Part shown: piece by piece, positions 1 through 9,222 of the stretch | How positions within the stretch are numbered: the stretch's first letter is position 1 | How the letters are laid out: each line of letters starts with the position of its first letter | NCBI GenBank assembly: GCA_902632555.1 | Contig: CACPCZ010000003.1 | Location: 53,532-117,531 of the forward strand | Length of the DNA: 64,000 nt | DNA from: an uncultured SAR86 cluster bacterium | GTDB lineage: Bacteria; Pseudomonadota; Gammaproteobacteria; Magnimaribacterales; D2472 | Direction: 5' to 3' | The notes under the pieces: model-generated | Database searches by the model: none | Told to the model about the DNA's origin: nothing | Seen by the model: the letters and a program-made list of their open reading frames with translations, nothing else | Program-made: the position numbers and the translations under genes

Positions 1-1
1 T

Positions 2-268
2 GAAATTGCAAAAAAATTTACTGAGAACACTGCCCAAGTTTCTGTAGCTATGACAAGACACATGTTGTGGAATTACTCTTCTGATACTGATCCAGAAAAT
101 GCTCATATAACGGAGAGCAAGCTAATTGATTCAAGAGGTGCATCAGATGATGCGAAAGAAGGCGTTATGTCCTTCTTAGAAAAAAGAAAGCCAGTTTTTA
201 GAAATAAAATATCAAAAGATTTACCTGATTTTTTTCCATGGAGAAAATCAAAATTTAAGGATGAATAG
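2..268 (+). CDS. Enoyl-CoA hydratase/isomerase family protein, C-terminal part (5' end outside window)
   Basis: The reading frame is open from base 2 to the stop at 266-268, so the gene begins before the window. The ATG at 50 that the ORF track uses lies inside a conserved stretch and is probably not the start. The visible 88 residues look like the C-terminal end of a crotonase-fold protein: helix with SVAMTRHMLW, then a segment like 'S.DAKEGVMSFLEKRKPVF', then DLPDFFPW, a pattern common in enoyl-CoA hydratases of fatty-acid or terpenoid degradation. The catalytic core is not visible, so the substrate cannot be judged. It sits immediately upstream (no gap) of an Old Yellow Enzyme-type oxidoreductase and is probably co-transcribed with it. 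Family assignment is fairly sure; function is not. Confidence 0.7.
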   Translation, partial: EIAKKFTENTAQVSVAMTRHMLWNYSSDTDPENAHITESKLIDSRGASDDAKEGVMSFLEKRKPVFRNKISKDLPDFFPWRKSKFKDE

Positions 269-1348
269 ATGTTATTTGAGCCCTATAAACTTAAAAAATT
301 AAATCTACGAAATAGAATAGTTATGGCTCCAATGACAAGAAATCAGTCACCTGAAGGAGTCCCGACTGATCAAGTAGCAAAATATTATCAAAGAAGAGCC
401 AAAGGAGAAGTTGGATTAATAATTACTGAAGGAATTGAGGTCAGTCATAAAGCTTCTAGTGCATATCCAAATGTTCCAAGATTAGATTCAGTAAAAGCTA
501 GAGATGGTTGGAAAAAAGTAGTTCAAGGCATTAAAGAAGATAATGGTTCAGTAATTGCTCAACTTTGGCATTGCGGTGGGTTTAGAAAACTTGGAATGGG
601 CCCTGATCCAGAAGTGCCGGGTCATACGGCTTCAGGACTTGTCAAACCAGGAAAAAAAGTTGCACATGAGATGACATTGAGAGATATAGAAGAAACAATT
701 GAGGCTTATGCATCTGATGCAGAGTTTTGTGAAAATATTGGTTTTGATGGAGTAGAAATACATGGTGCGCACGGATATTTGATAGACAACTTTTTTTGGG
801 AGGGTACAAATGTTCGTGAGGATGAATATGGTGGAACAATTGAAAAAAGATCGCAATTTGTAACCGACATTGTAAAAGCAGTCAGATCGAGAGTAAGTGA
901 TGATTTTATTGTTGGGCTGAGATTTTCCCAATGGAAGCAACATGATTTTAATGCGAAGTTAGCTGATACAGCTGCAGAGCTTGAGGAAGTTATCATGCCA
1001 CCAGTCAACGCTGGTTTAGACTACCTTCATTCAAGCATGAGAAGGTTTTGGGAGAGTGAATTTTCAAATTCAGAAGAAAATCTAGCATTTTGGACAAAAA
1101 AAATATCAAATATTCCAACAATTGCTGTTGGCAGCGTAGGATTAGATACTGATTTCATTGACATGACTGCCTCTGCAAATCCAACAAGTATTGATAGAGC
1201 AATTGAAGATATTTCTCAAAACAAATATGAATTAATTGCTGTTGGCAGAGCGCTGATAGCTGATCCAAATTGGGTAGTAAAGATGAAAGAAGGAAGGTTA
1301 AAAGATTTAGTGCCGTATAATAAAGAAGCTTTAATGACGCTTTATTAA
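269..1348 (+). CDS. NADH:flavin oxidoreductase, Old Yellow Enzyme family
   Basis: This is a 359-residue FMN-dependent TIM-barrel oxidoreductase, expected to reduce activated C=C bonds with NAD(P)H in the cytoplasm. The N-terminus [21 protein letters not shown] is the typical OYE/2,4-dienoyl-CoA reductase start with the FMN-binding PMTR strand. QLWH lies near residues 98-101 and the active-site pair IHGAHGYL near residues 164-171 supplies the two histidines that bind the substrate oxygen. The length (about 360) matches single-domain OYEs; there is no C-terminal FeS/NADH module as in FadH. The start follows the upstream crotonase stop directly, implying an operon for lipid or cyclic-enone metabolism (inference). 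The stop overlaps the converging fabB stop by 4 nt. Confidence 0.85.
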   Translation: MLFEPYKLKKLNLRNRIVMAPMTRNQSPEGVPTDQVAKYYQRRAKGEVGLIITEGIEVSHKASSAYPNVPRLDSVKARDGWKKVVQGIKEDNGSVIAQLWHCGGFRKLGMGPDPEVPGHTASGLVKPGKKVAHEMTLRDIEETIEAYASDAEFCENIGFDGVEIHGAHGYLIDNFFWEGTNVREDEYGGTIEKRSQFVTDIVKAVRSRVSDDFIVGLRFSQWKQHDFNAKLADTAAELEEVIMPPVNAGLDYLHSSMRRFWESEFSNSEENLAFWTKKISNIPTIAVGSVGLDTDFIDMTASANPTSIDRAIEDISQNKYELIAVGRALIADPNWVVKMKEGRLKDLVPYNKEALMTLY

Positions 1349-2553
1349 TTCTTGCTAAGTATTAGACTTGCATTAGTTCCACCAAACCCAAAAGAGTTGC
1401 TCAAAATATGATTTACTTCGCAATTTCTAGTTTCAGTAACTATATCTAAATTTTTTGCTTCATCACACAGTTCCAATACATTTATTGTTGGGGCAATAAA
1501 GTTTTCATTTAGCATCATTATTGAGTATATAGCTTCGTGGACACCTGTAGCCCCAAGTGAATGGCCTGTCATAGATTTTGTAGAGCTAATAGGAGGACAG
1601 TTAGATCCAAAAACTTCATTGATAGCATTTAATTCTGCCACATCACCGACAGGAGTACTTGTGCCATGTGTATTAATATATCCAATTTCTAATTGAGAGC
1701 CTTCCATAGCTCCTTTCATACACCTTATTGCGCCCTCACCAGAAGGTGCAACCATATCGTAGCCATCAGAGTTAGCATAATACCCTGAAATCTTAGCTAA
1801 AATATTTGCGTTTCTTTTCTTTGCATGTTCCTCATCCTCAAGAATTATCATCCCAGCACCACCTGCAATAACAAAACCATCTCTGTTTACATCATATGGT
1901 CTTGAGGCTGATTCAGGATCAGAATTAAATTTAGAGGACAAAGCTCCCATAGCATCAAATAAACAAGATGAACTCCAATGTTCATCGTCACTTCCACCAG
2001 CAATAACTATATCTTGTTGACCATTTCTAATTAGATCAGCTGCATGACCAATACAATGTGCACTAGTAGCACATGCTGATGAGATTGAATAATTTATACC
2101 CTTTAGTTTAAATGCCGTCGCAACGATAGCAGATATAGAGCTAGACATACTCCTTGTAACTCCATATGGACCAATCCTTTTTGGCCCTTTTTCTCTGGCA
2201 ATATCTCCATTAGCAACCATAATTCTAGTTGAGGAGCCCCCAGATCCAGCAACAATACCAACTCTAGGTGAATTAAGAGCCTCTTCACTAATACCAGCCA
2301 TACTTAGAGCATCTTTAGTAGCCAGATAAGCATATCCTGAAGATTCACCCATAAATCGTAACAGTTTTCGATCAATGTGTTCTGATAGATTTATATCAAT
2401 AGATCCAGATACACAACTCCTGAAACCCATATCTGAGTATGTTTGATTAAAAGTTATACCTGAATTACCGTTTTTTAGGTTAAATAAGACGTCATCATAA
2501 GTATTGCCAATACATGATTTTATTCCTACACCTGTTATAACTACATTCTTCAT
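1345..2553 (-). CDS. fabB: Beta-ketoacyl-ACP synthase I
   Basis: This 402-residue thiolase-fold enzyme condenses malonyl-ACP with acyl-ACP and, in Gammaproteobacteria, elongates the cis-3-decenoyl intermediate made by FabA. The Cys-His-His triad is visible: Cys161 in SSACATSAH, His295 in NTHGTSTP and His330 in [12 protein letters not shown]. Length is like E. coli FabB (406). It is the last gene of a minus-strand operon; its ATG shares one base with the fabA stop (TAATG), supporting translational coupling. FabA-FabB pairing favours FabB over FabF. No terminator is visible; the stop codon interlocks with that of the converging oxidoreductase. Confidence 0.93.
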   Translation of the reverse strand: MKNVVITGVGIKSCIGNTYDDVLFNLKNGNSGITFNQTYSDMGFRSCVSGSIDINLSEHIDRKLLRFMGESSGYAYLATKDALSMAGISEEALNSPRVGIVAGSGGSSTRIMVANGDIAREKGPKRIGPYGVTRSMSSSISAIVATAFKLKGINYSISSACATSAHCIGHAADLIRNGQQDIVIAGGSDDEHWSSSCLFDAMGALSSKFNSDPESASRPYDVNRDGFVIAGGAGMIILEDEEHAKKRNANILAKISGYYANSDGYDMVAPSGEGAIRCMKGAMEGSQLEIGYINTHGTSTPVGDVAELNAINEVFGSNCPPISSTKSMTGHSLGATGVHEAIYSIMMLNENFIAPTINVLELCDEAKNLDIVTETRNCEVNHILSNSFGFGGTNASLILSKN

Positions 2554-3077
2554 TAGAAATTACTTGGATCTTTAAAAAGTCCAACTTTAAGTTTTTCAGC
2601 ACTATAAATTTTTTTACCATCTACAAACATTTCACCATCTGCCAAGCCTACAATTGCTCCCCTGTTAATAACTCTCTTTATATCAATTTTATATTTTACC
2701 TCTTTTGCACTTGGAAGAACTTGTCCAAAAAATTTCACATTTTCTGCACCCAGTGCTCTTCCAATACCTGGAAGACCAGACCAGAGCAAATAAAAACCAA
2801 GAAGTTGCCACATTGCATCAAGTCCAAGGCAACCAGGCATTACAGGATCGGTCTTAAAATGACAATTAAAAAACCACAAATCAGGATTTATATTAAGATG
2901 TGCTTCGATTGACCCTTTTTTATAATTACCACCTGAATCATTGATATCTGATATCTCGTCAAACATCAACATATTATCTGAGGGAAGCCTGCCATCTCCT
3001 TCTTTTGTAAATAACTCACCATTTGCACATGATATTAAGTCATTTTTTGAATAACTATTTTTAGGTACGAATGTCAT
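2553..3077 (-). CDS. fabA: 3-hydroxydecanoyl-ACP dehydratase/isomerase
   Basis: This 174-residue hot-dog-fold enzyme dehydrates 3-hydroxyacyl-ACP and isomerises trans-2-decenoyl-ACP to cis-3-decenoyl-ACP, the branch point of anaerobic unsaturated fatty acid synthesis. The catalytic residues are visible as His73 in [12 protein letters not shown] and Asp87 in GLDAMWQ, corresponding to His70/Asp84 of E. coli FabA; LLGFYL following is the FabA-type isomerase signature rather than FabZ. It lies between the polyprenyl synthase gene (4-nt overlap) and fabB (1-nt overlap) in one operon. A separate FabZ is encoded at 28.1 kb. Confidence 0.95.
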   Translation of the reverse strand: MTFVPKNSYSKNDLISCANGELFTKEGDGRLPSDNMLMFDEISDINDSGGNYKKGSIEAHLNINPDLWFFNCHFKTDPVMPGCLGLDAMWQLLGFYLLWSGLPGIGRALGAENVKFFGQVLPSAKEVKYKIDIKRVINRGAIVGLADGEMFVDGKKIYSAEKLKVGLFKDPSNF

Positions 3078-4021
3078 TTGTCCCTGTTATATGCGATATT
3101 GGTTAATTCTAACATTTCTTTTTTAACTTTGAGATTATCAATCTTCTCAGCAAAGATTATCGCATTTTTATGAAATTGTTTTGCAAGAAGCTCTGTTTTT
3201 TGTATGCCATTCAAATTTTTTATTAGATCCAATACCTTATCTGCATTAATTTTTGGGTTACCCAAGACATTTAGCAATACTTTTTTTTCATTCCTTTTTG
3301 CGTTTTTGTAAGCGAAATAAAAGGGATAAGTTATTTTTCCTTCTCTAAGATCCTGAAAAAGAGGTTTGCCTATTTTTTCATTAAATGAATAATCTAAAAG
3401 ATCATCTTTTATTTGAAATAGTATGCCAATATTTTTTGCACACTCGCTAATATTTTTTATATATTTTTTATCAGCATTTACTAATAGCGCTCCTGTCTTT
3501 GCAGAAGCTTCAAACAACCTTCCGGTTTTAAAATAACTTATTTTTTTTAATTTATTGAGAGATATATTTTCATTATTAATTGCATCCAGCTGAATTAATT
3601 CTCCTTGAGATATATCATTAGTTGCCCTAGAGAGCTCATTAAGAATTTGTTGATTGCCAATATCAACCATATACATAAAAGCTTTGGAATAAATATAATC
3701 ACCAATCAAAACTCCGTGAGCATTAGACCATACTTTATTAACAGACTCTTTTCCTCTTCTGAATGATGAATCATCAACGACATCGTCATGCACCAAAGTC
3801 GCGGTATGTAATAATTCAATTATGGCAGCAAGCTTAACTCTGTCTTTTTTATTTCTGTTAATTGATGACGCTATAAGATTAAGTTTTGACCTAATTTTTT
3901 TCCCATTAGACCTAAAAATATGCTTATAAAGATTTTTTATGGTTTTTTCTTTTACAACATCATTTTTTATTATTTTTTCAACAAGCTGTACTTCTTTTAA
4001 TGTTGTTTGCATTGATTTCAT
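3074..4021 (-). CDS. ispB: Polyprenyl diphosphate synthase (octaprenyl-type)
   Basis: This 315-residue trans-prenyltransferase should elongate FPP with IPP to make the side chain of ubiquinone. The first aspartate-rich motif DDVVDD is at residues 79-84 followed by the FRRG arginines, and the second, QIKDDLLD, is at about 203-210. The location divergent from rplU-rpmA-obgE is the same as for E. coli ispB, which is why the ispB name is preferred over ispA. Chain length cannot be read with certainty. The start is the ATG at 4021. A minus-strand TATAAT lies about 20-25 bases upstream, in the 90-bp gap shared with the rplU promoter. Confidence 0.85.
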   Translation of the reverse strand: MKSMQTTLKEVQLVEKIIKNDVVKEKTIKNLYKHIFRSNGKKIRSKLNLIASSINRNKKDRVKLAAIIELLHTATLVHDDVVDDSSFRRGKESVNKVWSNAHGVLIGDYIYSKAFMYMVDIGNQQILNELSRATNDISQGELIQLDAINNENISLNKLKKISYFKTGRLFEASAKTGALLVNADKKYIKNISECAKNIGILFQIKDDLLDYSFNEKIGKPLFQDLREGKITYPFYFAYKNAKRNEKKVLLNVLGNPKINADKVLDLIKNLNGIQKTELLAKQFHKNAIIFAEKIDNLKVKKEMLELTNIAYNRDK

Positions 4022-4058
4022 TTTTGTAGACTATTTAAGTCAAAATTATACATAAGTA

Positions 4059-4087
4059 TTGATAATTTCTTCATTAAAGCGTATATT
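4059..4087 (+). promoter_or_regulatory. Sigma-70-type promoter of rplU-rpmA-obgE
   Basis: TTGATA at 4059-4064 and TATATT at 4082-4087 are separated by exactly 17 bp, a near-consensus vegetative promoter. Transcription would begin near 4094, giving a leader of about 18 nt that contains an AGGA-like Shine-Dalgarno before the ATG at 4112. Read directly from the sequence; use of the promoter is inferred. Confidence 0.65.
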
Positions 4088-4111
4088 TTGCGGGCTTTAA
4101 AGGATTATATT

Positions 4112-4429
4112 ATGTACGCGGTTATTGAAACAGGTGGAAAACAACATAAAGTTGAGAAAGGCATGGTTTTATCGATTGATCTTACAAAAGATGAGGTCGG
4201 TAAAAAAATAACTTTTGAAAATGTTCTTTTGTATGTTGATGGTGATAATGTTGAGGTTGGTCAACCATACCTTAGCAATGTAAAAGTAACAGCTGAAGTT
4301 AAAGATGTAGTTAAATCTGATAAAATTTCAGTTCTTCGATTTAGAAGAAGAAAGCATAGTATGAGAAAAGTAGGACATAGAGCAAAACATACTCAAATAG
4401 AAATTAAGAATATTAAATTAGAGAGTTAA
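4112..4429 (+). CDS. rplU: 50S ribosomal protein L21
   Basis: The product is a 105-residue L21, a structural 23S rRNA-binding protein of the large subunit. The start is placed at the ATG at 4112, giving [14 protein letters not shown], the conserved L21 N-terminus; the ORF track's TTG at 4088 would sit inside the promoter. The C-terminal [10 protein letters not shown]-like region ([21 protein letters not shown]) is the conserved rRNA-binding part. It heads the rplU-rpmA-obgE operon, with rpmA one base downstream of its stop. Confidence 0.96.
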   Translation: MYAVIETGGKQHKVEKGMVLSIDLTKDEVGKKITFENVLLYVDGDNVEVGQPYLSNVKVTAEVKDVVKSDKISVLRFRRRKHSMRKVGHRAKHTQIEIKNIKLES

Positions 4430-4430
4430 A

Positions 4431-4688
4431 ATGGCACATAAGAAAGCAGGCGGATCAAGTAAAAACGGTCGAGATTCCAACTCTAAGCGTCTTGGAGTAA
4501 AGAGATTTGGCGGTCAGATAGTTAAAGCTGGAGAGATTCTAATTCGTCAACGCGGTACCAATACTCATCCTGGTCTAAATGTGGGCATAGGAAAAGACGA
4601 TACTCTTTTTGCTAAAGCTGCAGGTATGGTTCAATTTACATACAAAGGTCCAAAAAAAAGAAAAACTGCAAACGTTATTCCTCAGTAG
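4431..4688 (+). CDS. rpmA: 50S ribosomal protein L27
   Basis: This 85-residue protein is L27, whose N-terminal tail reaches the peptidyl transferase centre. The start [16 protein letters not shown] is the canonical proteobacterial form with no cleavable Firmicutes-type pre-sequence. [19 protein letters not shown] and the TLFAKAAG segment are typical. It is one base after rplU and ten bases before obgE in the same operon. Confidence 0.97.
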   Translation: MAHKKAGGSSKNGRDSNSKRLGVKRFGGQIVKAGEILIRQRGTNTHPGLNVGIGKDDTLFAKAAGMVQFTYKGPKKRKTANVIPQ

Positions 4689-4697
4689 TTTTAAAAT

Positions 4698-5705
4698 ATG
4701 AACTTCATTGATGAGGCCTATCTCGAAGTAAGGGCAGGAGATGGGGGTTCTGGTGCATCTAGCTTCAGAAGAGAAAAATATATTCCATTTGGTGGTCCTG
4801 ATGGTGGTGATGGCGGAAAGGGTGGAGATGTCTTATTTAAAGTGAATCCAAATTCTAATACGTTAATAGATTTTCAGAATAGAAAAATATTCGAGGCAAA
4901 AAATGGTGAAAGGGGTTCAGGTAAAAATAAATCCGGATCTGCTGGCGAAGATCTAATAATAAATGTACCAAATGGTACAGTCATTTATGATGATGTTACT
5001 AATGAAGAACTGTTAGATTGCATTGATGAGTCAAAAGAATATTTGATTGCTAAAGGTGGAGAAGGAGGACATGGGAATGCAAGATTTAAGTCTTCTACAA
5101 ATAGAGCTCCAAGGAAGTCAACACCTGGTTTTAAAGGTGAGATCCGTTCATTAAGGTTGGAGTTAAAATCACTTGCAGATGTTGGTTTAGTTGGATTTCC
5201 TAATGCTGGAAAATCAACTTTTCTCAATTATGTATCATCCGCTAAGCCTAAAATAGGTAGTTATCCTTTTACAACTTTAAGACCTCACCTTGGAACAATT
5301 AAAGGCTCAGAATCAAGTTATGTAATCGCTGATATCCCCGGCCTAATTGAAGGTGCATCTGATGGGGCAGGCCTAGGAACAAAGTTCTTAAAGCATATTT
5401 CTAGAACTGGCTTACTACTTATATTTGTTGATTTATATTCAACAGATGATTTAAGTCCGACTAAGCAAACAAGTTTGCTTTATAAGGAGCTTGAGACCTA
5501 TAAAGATGATTTGACACAAAAAATATCATGGATTGTTTGCAATAAAATAGATTTATTAGAAGAGGACGAGCTTATGAAAATCAAAGCTGACATTCTTACA
5601 AGCCATAATCTCTCAGAAGATAAAATTTTTATGATCTCAGCAGCAACAGGAAATGGAATAGACCATCTTCTAAAAAAACTGGAAACGGAAGTTTGTAAAA
5701 ATTAA
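4698..5705 (+). CDS. obgE: GTPase ObgE/CgtA, ribosome assembly
   Basis: This 335-residue Obg-family GTPase acts in late 50S assembly and stress control. The glycine-rich Obg fold fills the first 155 residues (GDGGSGASSFRREKYIP, GGDGGKGGD). The G domain shows G1 GFPNAGKST (166-174), the TT of switch I, G3 DIPGLIEG (212-219) and G4 NKID (about 282-285). It is shorter than E. coli ObgE (390) because the acidic C-terminal tail is missing. It closes the rplU operon; its stop interlocks with the rpsT stop by a 4-nt overlap (TTAA). Confidence 0.95.
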   Translation: MNFIDEAYLEVRAGDGGSGASSFRREKYIPFGGPDGGDGGKGGDVLFKVNPNSNTLIDFQNRKIFEAKNGERGSGKNKSGSAGEDLIINVPNGTVIYDDVTNEELLDCIDESKEYLIAKGGEGGHGNARFKSSTNRAPRKSTPGFKGEIRSLRLELKSLADVGLVGFPNAGKSTFLNYVSSAKPKIGSYPFTTLRPHLGTIKGSESSYVIADIPGLIEGASDGAGLGTKFLKHISRTGLLLIFVDLYSTDDLSPTKQTSLLYKELETYKDDLTQKISWIVCNKIDLLEEDELMKIKADILTSHNLSEDKIFMISAATGNGIDHLLKKLETEVCKN

Positions 5706-5965
5706 CCTAAGGTTTTTACAGCTTTTGATAGCCTGCTTTTGGTCCTAGCAGCAGCATTTTTGTGAATGACTTTTTTAGAAGCCGCAGAATCGATTACTTT
5801 TTCTGCATTCTTTAAAAGTTCTTTGGCTTTTACAGGATCGTTATCTTCAATACTTGCACGAACAGTTTTTACTGCTGTTCTGACCATAGATCTTTGAGCA
5901 TGCCTTAATTTATACCTTTCAGCATTTTGTTTTGCTCTTTTAATTGCTTGCTTTGAATTAGCCAT
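5702..5965 (-). CDS. rpsT: 30S ribosomal protein S20
   Basis: The product is an 87-residue, lysine/arginine-rich, alpha-helical protein matching S20 in length and pattern: MANSKQAIKRAKQNAERYKLRHAQRS at the start, a GDPVKAKELL-like middle (DNDPVKAKELLKNAEKVID) and HKNAAARTKSRL near the end. It binds 16S rRNA during early 30S assembly. It is monocistronic on the minus strand, with about 40 bp of upstream sequence before the terminator of the next gene; its stop overlaps that of obgE. Confidence 0.96.
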   Translation of the reverse strand: MANSKQAIKRAKQNAERYKLRHAQRSMVRTAVKTVRASIEDNDPVKAKELLKNAEKVIDSAASKKVIHKNAAARTKSRLSKAVKTLG

Positions 5966-6044
5966 AAATATTTTTTTAAGGTGCGTAGTTTAATAATGAA
6001 TTTGCATTATGTCCATACATACACACTATTTAAAAATAAAAAAA

Positions 6045-6063
6045 AGGCAACTGGTAGTTGCCT
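6045..6063 (-). terminator. Rho-independent terminator of the TonB-dependent receptor gene
   Basis: An 8-bp perfect stem, AGGCAACT/AGTTGCCT with a 3-nt loop, is followed on the minus strand by a run of eight T (minus-strand reading). It lies 20 nt beyond the receptor stop. The other strand also ends in five T, so it could work in both directions. It is the only strong G+C-containing intrinsic terminator I found in the window. Confidence 0.85.
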
Positions 6064-6083
6064 TTTTAATATATTTGCTCTAT

Positions 6084-8720
6084 TTATCTAGAGTACTTAA
6101 CTCCCATATAAACAATTTTTCCCCTAGGATCGTGCTGTCTTGGATCATAGTTGAAATTAGCAGAGTCATAGAAGAAAGGTGCTGCTTCATCAGTAGCATT
6201 CTTAACTCCAAATGACAAACTCAAGTTTGAGTCATTCATTTCAAATGAATAAGAGTACTTCAGATCTAGAACATTAAATTCATCAATATCTTGTCCTAAT
6301 CCTAAGCTTGCCCCTAATGCATTTGGCACATTTGTAGTTTCATAGTCTGAGATCATTCTATAAAAAGCTGCCATTGAATGATTACCATTTGTTAAAGACG
6401 CACTTATTACAGTTTTAGTCTCAGGAAGAGATCTTGCAAAATTATCTTGGTTAAACAAGCCAACCACGTCCTTCATACCTCCACCAGTAGCTGGTATTTC
6501 GTATGAAAGCATGTGGGCTCTATTAATGCCAAGACTCACATTGCCTAGTCTAGACTCAAAATTATAAGAAGCTTCGATGTCATATCCGTCGGTATCAACT
6601 TCAGACGCATTTTTATATCTTGTAGTAACACCTATAAGAGTTCCATCAACAAGTCTCACAATATCAGGACCATTAGGGTCTGCAAGTACTTTTCCTTGAG
6701 CACTTTCAATAGTTATCACATCCTCATAATTGATAGACCAGTAATCAAATTTCATTGAGAATTGGTCACTTGGAGACCAAACTGCTCCTATATTTAAGTT
6801 TGTTGACTCCTCAGGAATCAAATCAGAACTATATGCTTGAGCAATTCTTATGAAGCTGGGTTGTCCTACTGCATTTCCTGCTGAATCAAAATCTTGAATT
6901 CCTTGAAGCCCAACACTTGATTGATTAAGCTGCGACAAAGATGGCTCTCTAAATGATGTGCTTACAGAGCCTCTCAGTACTAAGTTGTCATTTGCTTGCA
7001 TCCTTATTGAGAGTTTTGGGTTAACACTACTGTCAGATTCTAATTTCTCATATCTAATAGCACCTCTAACTTCAACTCTTTCAGAGGTTTGTTTCGCAGC
7101 CTCTGCAAAAATAGCATAAGCAGATCTACTTGCACTGGTTTCAATACCACCGCCCAAGAAAATTAAGTCTGCTGGTACGGAAAGATTTCCATTTGCATCA
7201 AATGTAGCAATTGAATCATCATTCCTAGCAACATCATGATGTTCTTTTCTCATCTGGAATCCAGTCGCTACTTCCGTATCGCCAACCATTCCGGTCATTA
7301 CTATATCAAGAACATGTAGTTCAACTTCAACAAAAGTTGCCTGAGCGGTTGAAATATATGAAATTAATTCATCTGAGTTTGATGTAGAATCAAACAAATT
7401 CCATGTTCCTGGAGCTCCAGGCCCACCTCTGATAGCGTTTAAGAATCTAGAAGTACTTGTATCAGGCTGAAAACCTTCATTTTCTTCAGCACTGAAAGTG
7501 TATGATACATCCATATTGAAACCATTATCTAATTCTCCGGATAAACCCATTGATAGTCTTCTTGCTTCAAGTGATCTTGGCGCAGGAGGTGAATCAAAGG
7601 CTGATCCTAGTGCTCTTCCTAAGAACATTACTGGAAAAGGAAATGGGCTACCCCCTTGTCCAGGTAAAATTACATTTGCAGGTGTCGCAAGTGATAATGC
7701 TGGATATGAAGGCGATTGAAAATTATCATTAACATCAATTTTAGAAGTAAGATAATCCATTTTAAAAGTCATACCGCTGTCAAGATCAGTTTTAAATGAA
7801 GTATATGTTTGCAAATGATCTTCATCATTCACTAGATTAAATCTGTCTCCATAATAAAATCCACATCTTGCTCCAGAAGCCTGAGGAAAGATTATTCCTT
7901 TATTAGCAATACAGTTCGGATCAGGAATATTTTCTAAAGGAGAATATGTTCCTGCATACGGTCCCGAATCAACTGTTCCGGCTCCAAATGACAAGAAGCT
8001 TGTTCCAAATCCACTTATTCCAACCTGTGCTAGACCAGGATCAAATGCAGATCCAGGTAAAGGAGATCTATCTAAACTGCTAATAGCAAAAACAAGATCA
8101 CCGTTACCAACTTCAGTTCCTAAGATGACACTTAGTTTATCGTCAGTTTGGCCATATAGGTCTGTCTCTTGAGTAGATACATCAACCTCTAATCCTTTAA
8201 AGTCTCTCCTAAAGATATAATTAACTACACCAGCAACAGCATCAGAACCATAGATTGATGCAGCGCCTTCTTTTAAGACTTCAACTCTTTCGATAGCATT
8301 AACAGGAATAATGCTTGTATTAACGTAAACACTACCATCGTTAGCTGTAATGCCAGCAGTTGTATGTCTTTTACCATCAAGAAGTACTAATGTTGATGTA
8401 AGACCAAGACCACGTAAGTTAACATTTGTAGAACCCTGAGTTGCACCTGATGTAAATGAGTCAACATTATTTTCAGAACCAGAATTTATAGCAATGTTGC
8501 TTGTTATATCTGCTACAGTAGATGCACTTAAAGCATCTATTGTATCTCTTGAGATAATCTCCACTGGCGATGCTCCGTCAGTAGGACTCCCTTTAATATA
8601 CGAACCGGTTACAACAACTTCTTCAACAGACTCTTCATTATCTTGAGCGATAATGTTTAGTGAATTAAAAATGAAGAAAATTGAAAGGCACCGGACAAAT
8701 AATTTTTTTGAATTATGCAT
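6084..8720 (-). CDS. TonB-dependent outer-membrane receptor
   Basis: This 878-residue protein is a TonB-dependent receptor importing an unidentified large or scarce substrate across the outer membrane. A signal peptide (LFVRCLSIFFIFNSLNIIA, cleavage near residue 25) precedes a TonB-box-like EEVVVTGSYI. The plug domain follows (roughly 45-170, with DALSASTVADI, NVNLRGLGLTSTLVLLDGKR and ERVEVLKEGAASIYGSDAVAGVVNYI). The rest is a 22-strand-type barrel ending in GKIVYMGVKYSR. The family resembles the large receptors abundant in marine Gammaproteobacteria; the ligand cannot be read from sequence. A strong Shine-Dalgarno (AAGGGGGG) stands a few bases before the ATG. It is monocistronic, with tmRNA upstream and its own terminator. 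Confidence 0.92.
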   Translation of the reverse strand: MHNSKKLFVRCLSIFFIFNSLNIIAQDNEESVEEVVVTGSYIKGSPTDGASPVEIISRDTIDALSASTVADITSNIAINSGSENNVDSFTSGATQGSTNVNLRGLGLTSTLVLLDGKRHTTAGITANDGSVYVNTSIIPVNAIERVEVLKEGAASIYGSDAVAGVVNYIFRRDFKGLEVDVSTQETDLYGQTDDKLSVILGTEVGNGDLVFAISSLDRSPLPGSAFDPGLAQVGISGFGTSFLSFGAGTVDSGPYAGTYSPLENIPDPNCIANKGIIFPQASGARCGFYYGDRFNLVNDEDHLQTYTSFKTDLDSGMTFKMDYLTSKIDVNDNFQSPSYPALSLATPANVILPGQGGSPFPFPVMFLGRALGSAFDSPPAPRSLEARRLSMGLSGELDNGFNMDVSYTFSAEENEGFQPDTSTSRFLNAIRGGPGAPGTWNLFDSTSNSDELISYISTAQATFVEVELHVLDIVMTGMVGDTEVATGFQMRKEHHDVARNDDSIATFDANGNLSVPADLIFLGGGIETSASRSAYAIFAEAAKQTSERVEVRGAIRYEKLESDSSVNPKLSIRMQANDNLVLRGSVSTSFREPSLSQLNQSSVGLQGIQDFDSAGNAVGQPSFIRIAQAYSSDLIPEESTNLNIGAVWSPSDQFSMKFDYWSINYEDVITIESAQGKVLADPNGPDIVRLVDGTLIGVTTRYKNASEVDTDGYDIEASYNFESRLGNVSLGINRAHMLSYEIPATGGGMKDVVGLFNQDNFARSLPETKTVISASLTNGNHSMAAFYRMISDYETTNVPNALGASLGLGQDIDEFNVLDLKYSYSFEMNDSNLSLSFGVKNATDEAAPFFYDSANFNYDPRQHDPRGKIVYMGVKYSR

Positions 8721-8826
8721 AAGTTCCCCCCTTATTTTTTAAATTTCAAAATAATTTTTAAACCCTATTGATATAATATTACTACTTTTGGCTGTTTTTG
8801 AACAGAAAAGAAGAATGATGAAACAT

Positions 8827-9172
8827 TGGTGGAGGCGGCGGGAATTGAACCCGCGTCCGCTAATCCTTCAGCCTAACTTCTACATGCTTAGCTCATTCTA
8901 TTATTTTTGACTTTCAAGGCCCGAAGAGCAGGGATTGAAAGCGAGCTTGATTAAGTTTAACCAAACTGTATCCAAGCAATACAGCCTGGCTAGACTATGT
9001 GTTTATCCGATGCTTCAAACCATAGCCAATTTTTGCATCGGTTAGCATTAAGCTGCTAAAGCGTAGTTGTCGTTATTTGCAACTATTTTTTTATAGTATG
9101 TTTTACAAGAGTTACTACAATCTTGGCATGCGCTTTGGAGTCCAGTAGAAACGTCGAACCCTATTCGCCCCC
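8827..9172 (-). ncRNA. ssrA: Transfer-messenger RNA (tmRNA)
   Basis: The minus strand begins GGGGGCGAATAGGGTTCGACG and ends GGGTTCAATTCCCGCCGCCTCCACCA, the tRNA-Ala-like half of tmRNA with encoded CCA. The 7-bp acceptor stem pairs GGGGGCG with CGCCTCC (one G-U). The mRNA-like part reads GCA AAT AAC GAC AAC TAC GCT TTA GCA GCT TAA (9080 to 9048), encoding the degradation tag (A)ANNDNYALAA. Total length is 346 nt, one-piece and typical. It lies directly downstream of smpB on the same strand, its protein partner in rescuing stalled ribosomes. The rest of the 8721-9222 region holds the receptor promoter area and the tmRNA promoter. Confidence 0.98.
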
Positions 9173-9184
9173 ATCGGGAAAAAG

Positions 9185-9190
9185 ATTATA
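9185..9190 (-). promoter_or_regulatory. Probable -10 box of ssrA
   Basis: A perfect minus-strand TATAAT lies 12 nt before the mature 5' end of tmRNA, a spacing compatible with a short 5' leader removed by RNase P. I see no good -35 box at 16-18 bp, so the assignment rests on the -10 and its position. Confidence 0.45.
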
Positions 9191-9222
9191 CATTAATAAT
9201 AATTAGTAGCTTTTAATTTAGA

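Noticed and set aside
50-268. 72-codon ORF starting at ATG 50 as a complete small gene
   Set aside because: The frame is open to the window edge and the residues before the ATG fit the crotonase C-terminus, so it is a truncated larger gene.
8792-8805. CTGTT-TTTG-AACAG hairpin downstream of tmRNA as an ssrA terminator
   Set aside because: The stem is only 5 bp and no T-run follows in the minus-strand direction.
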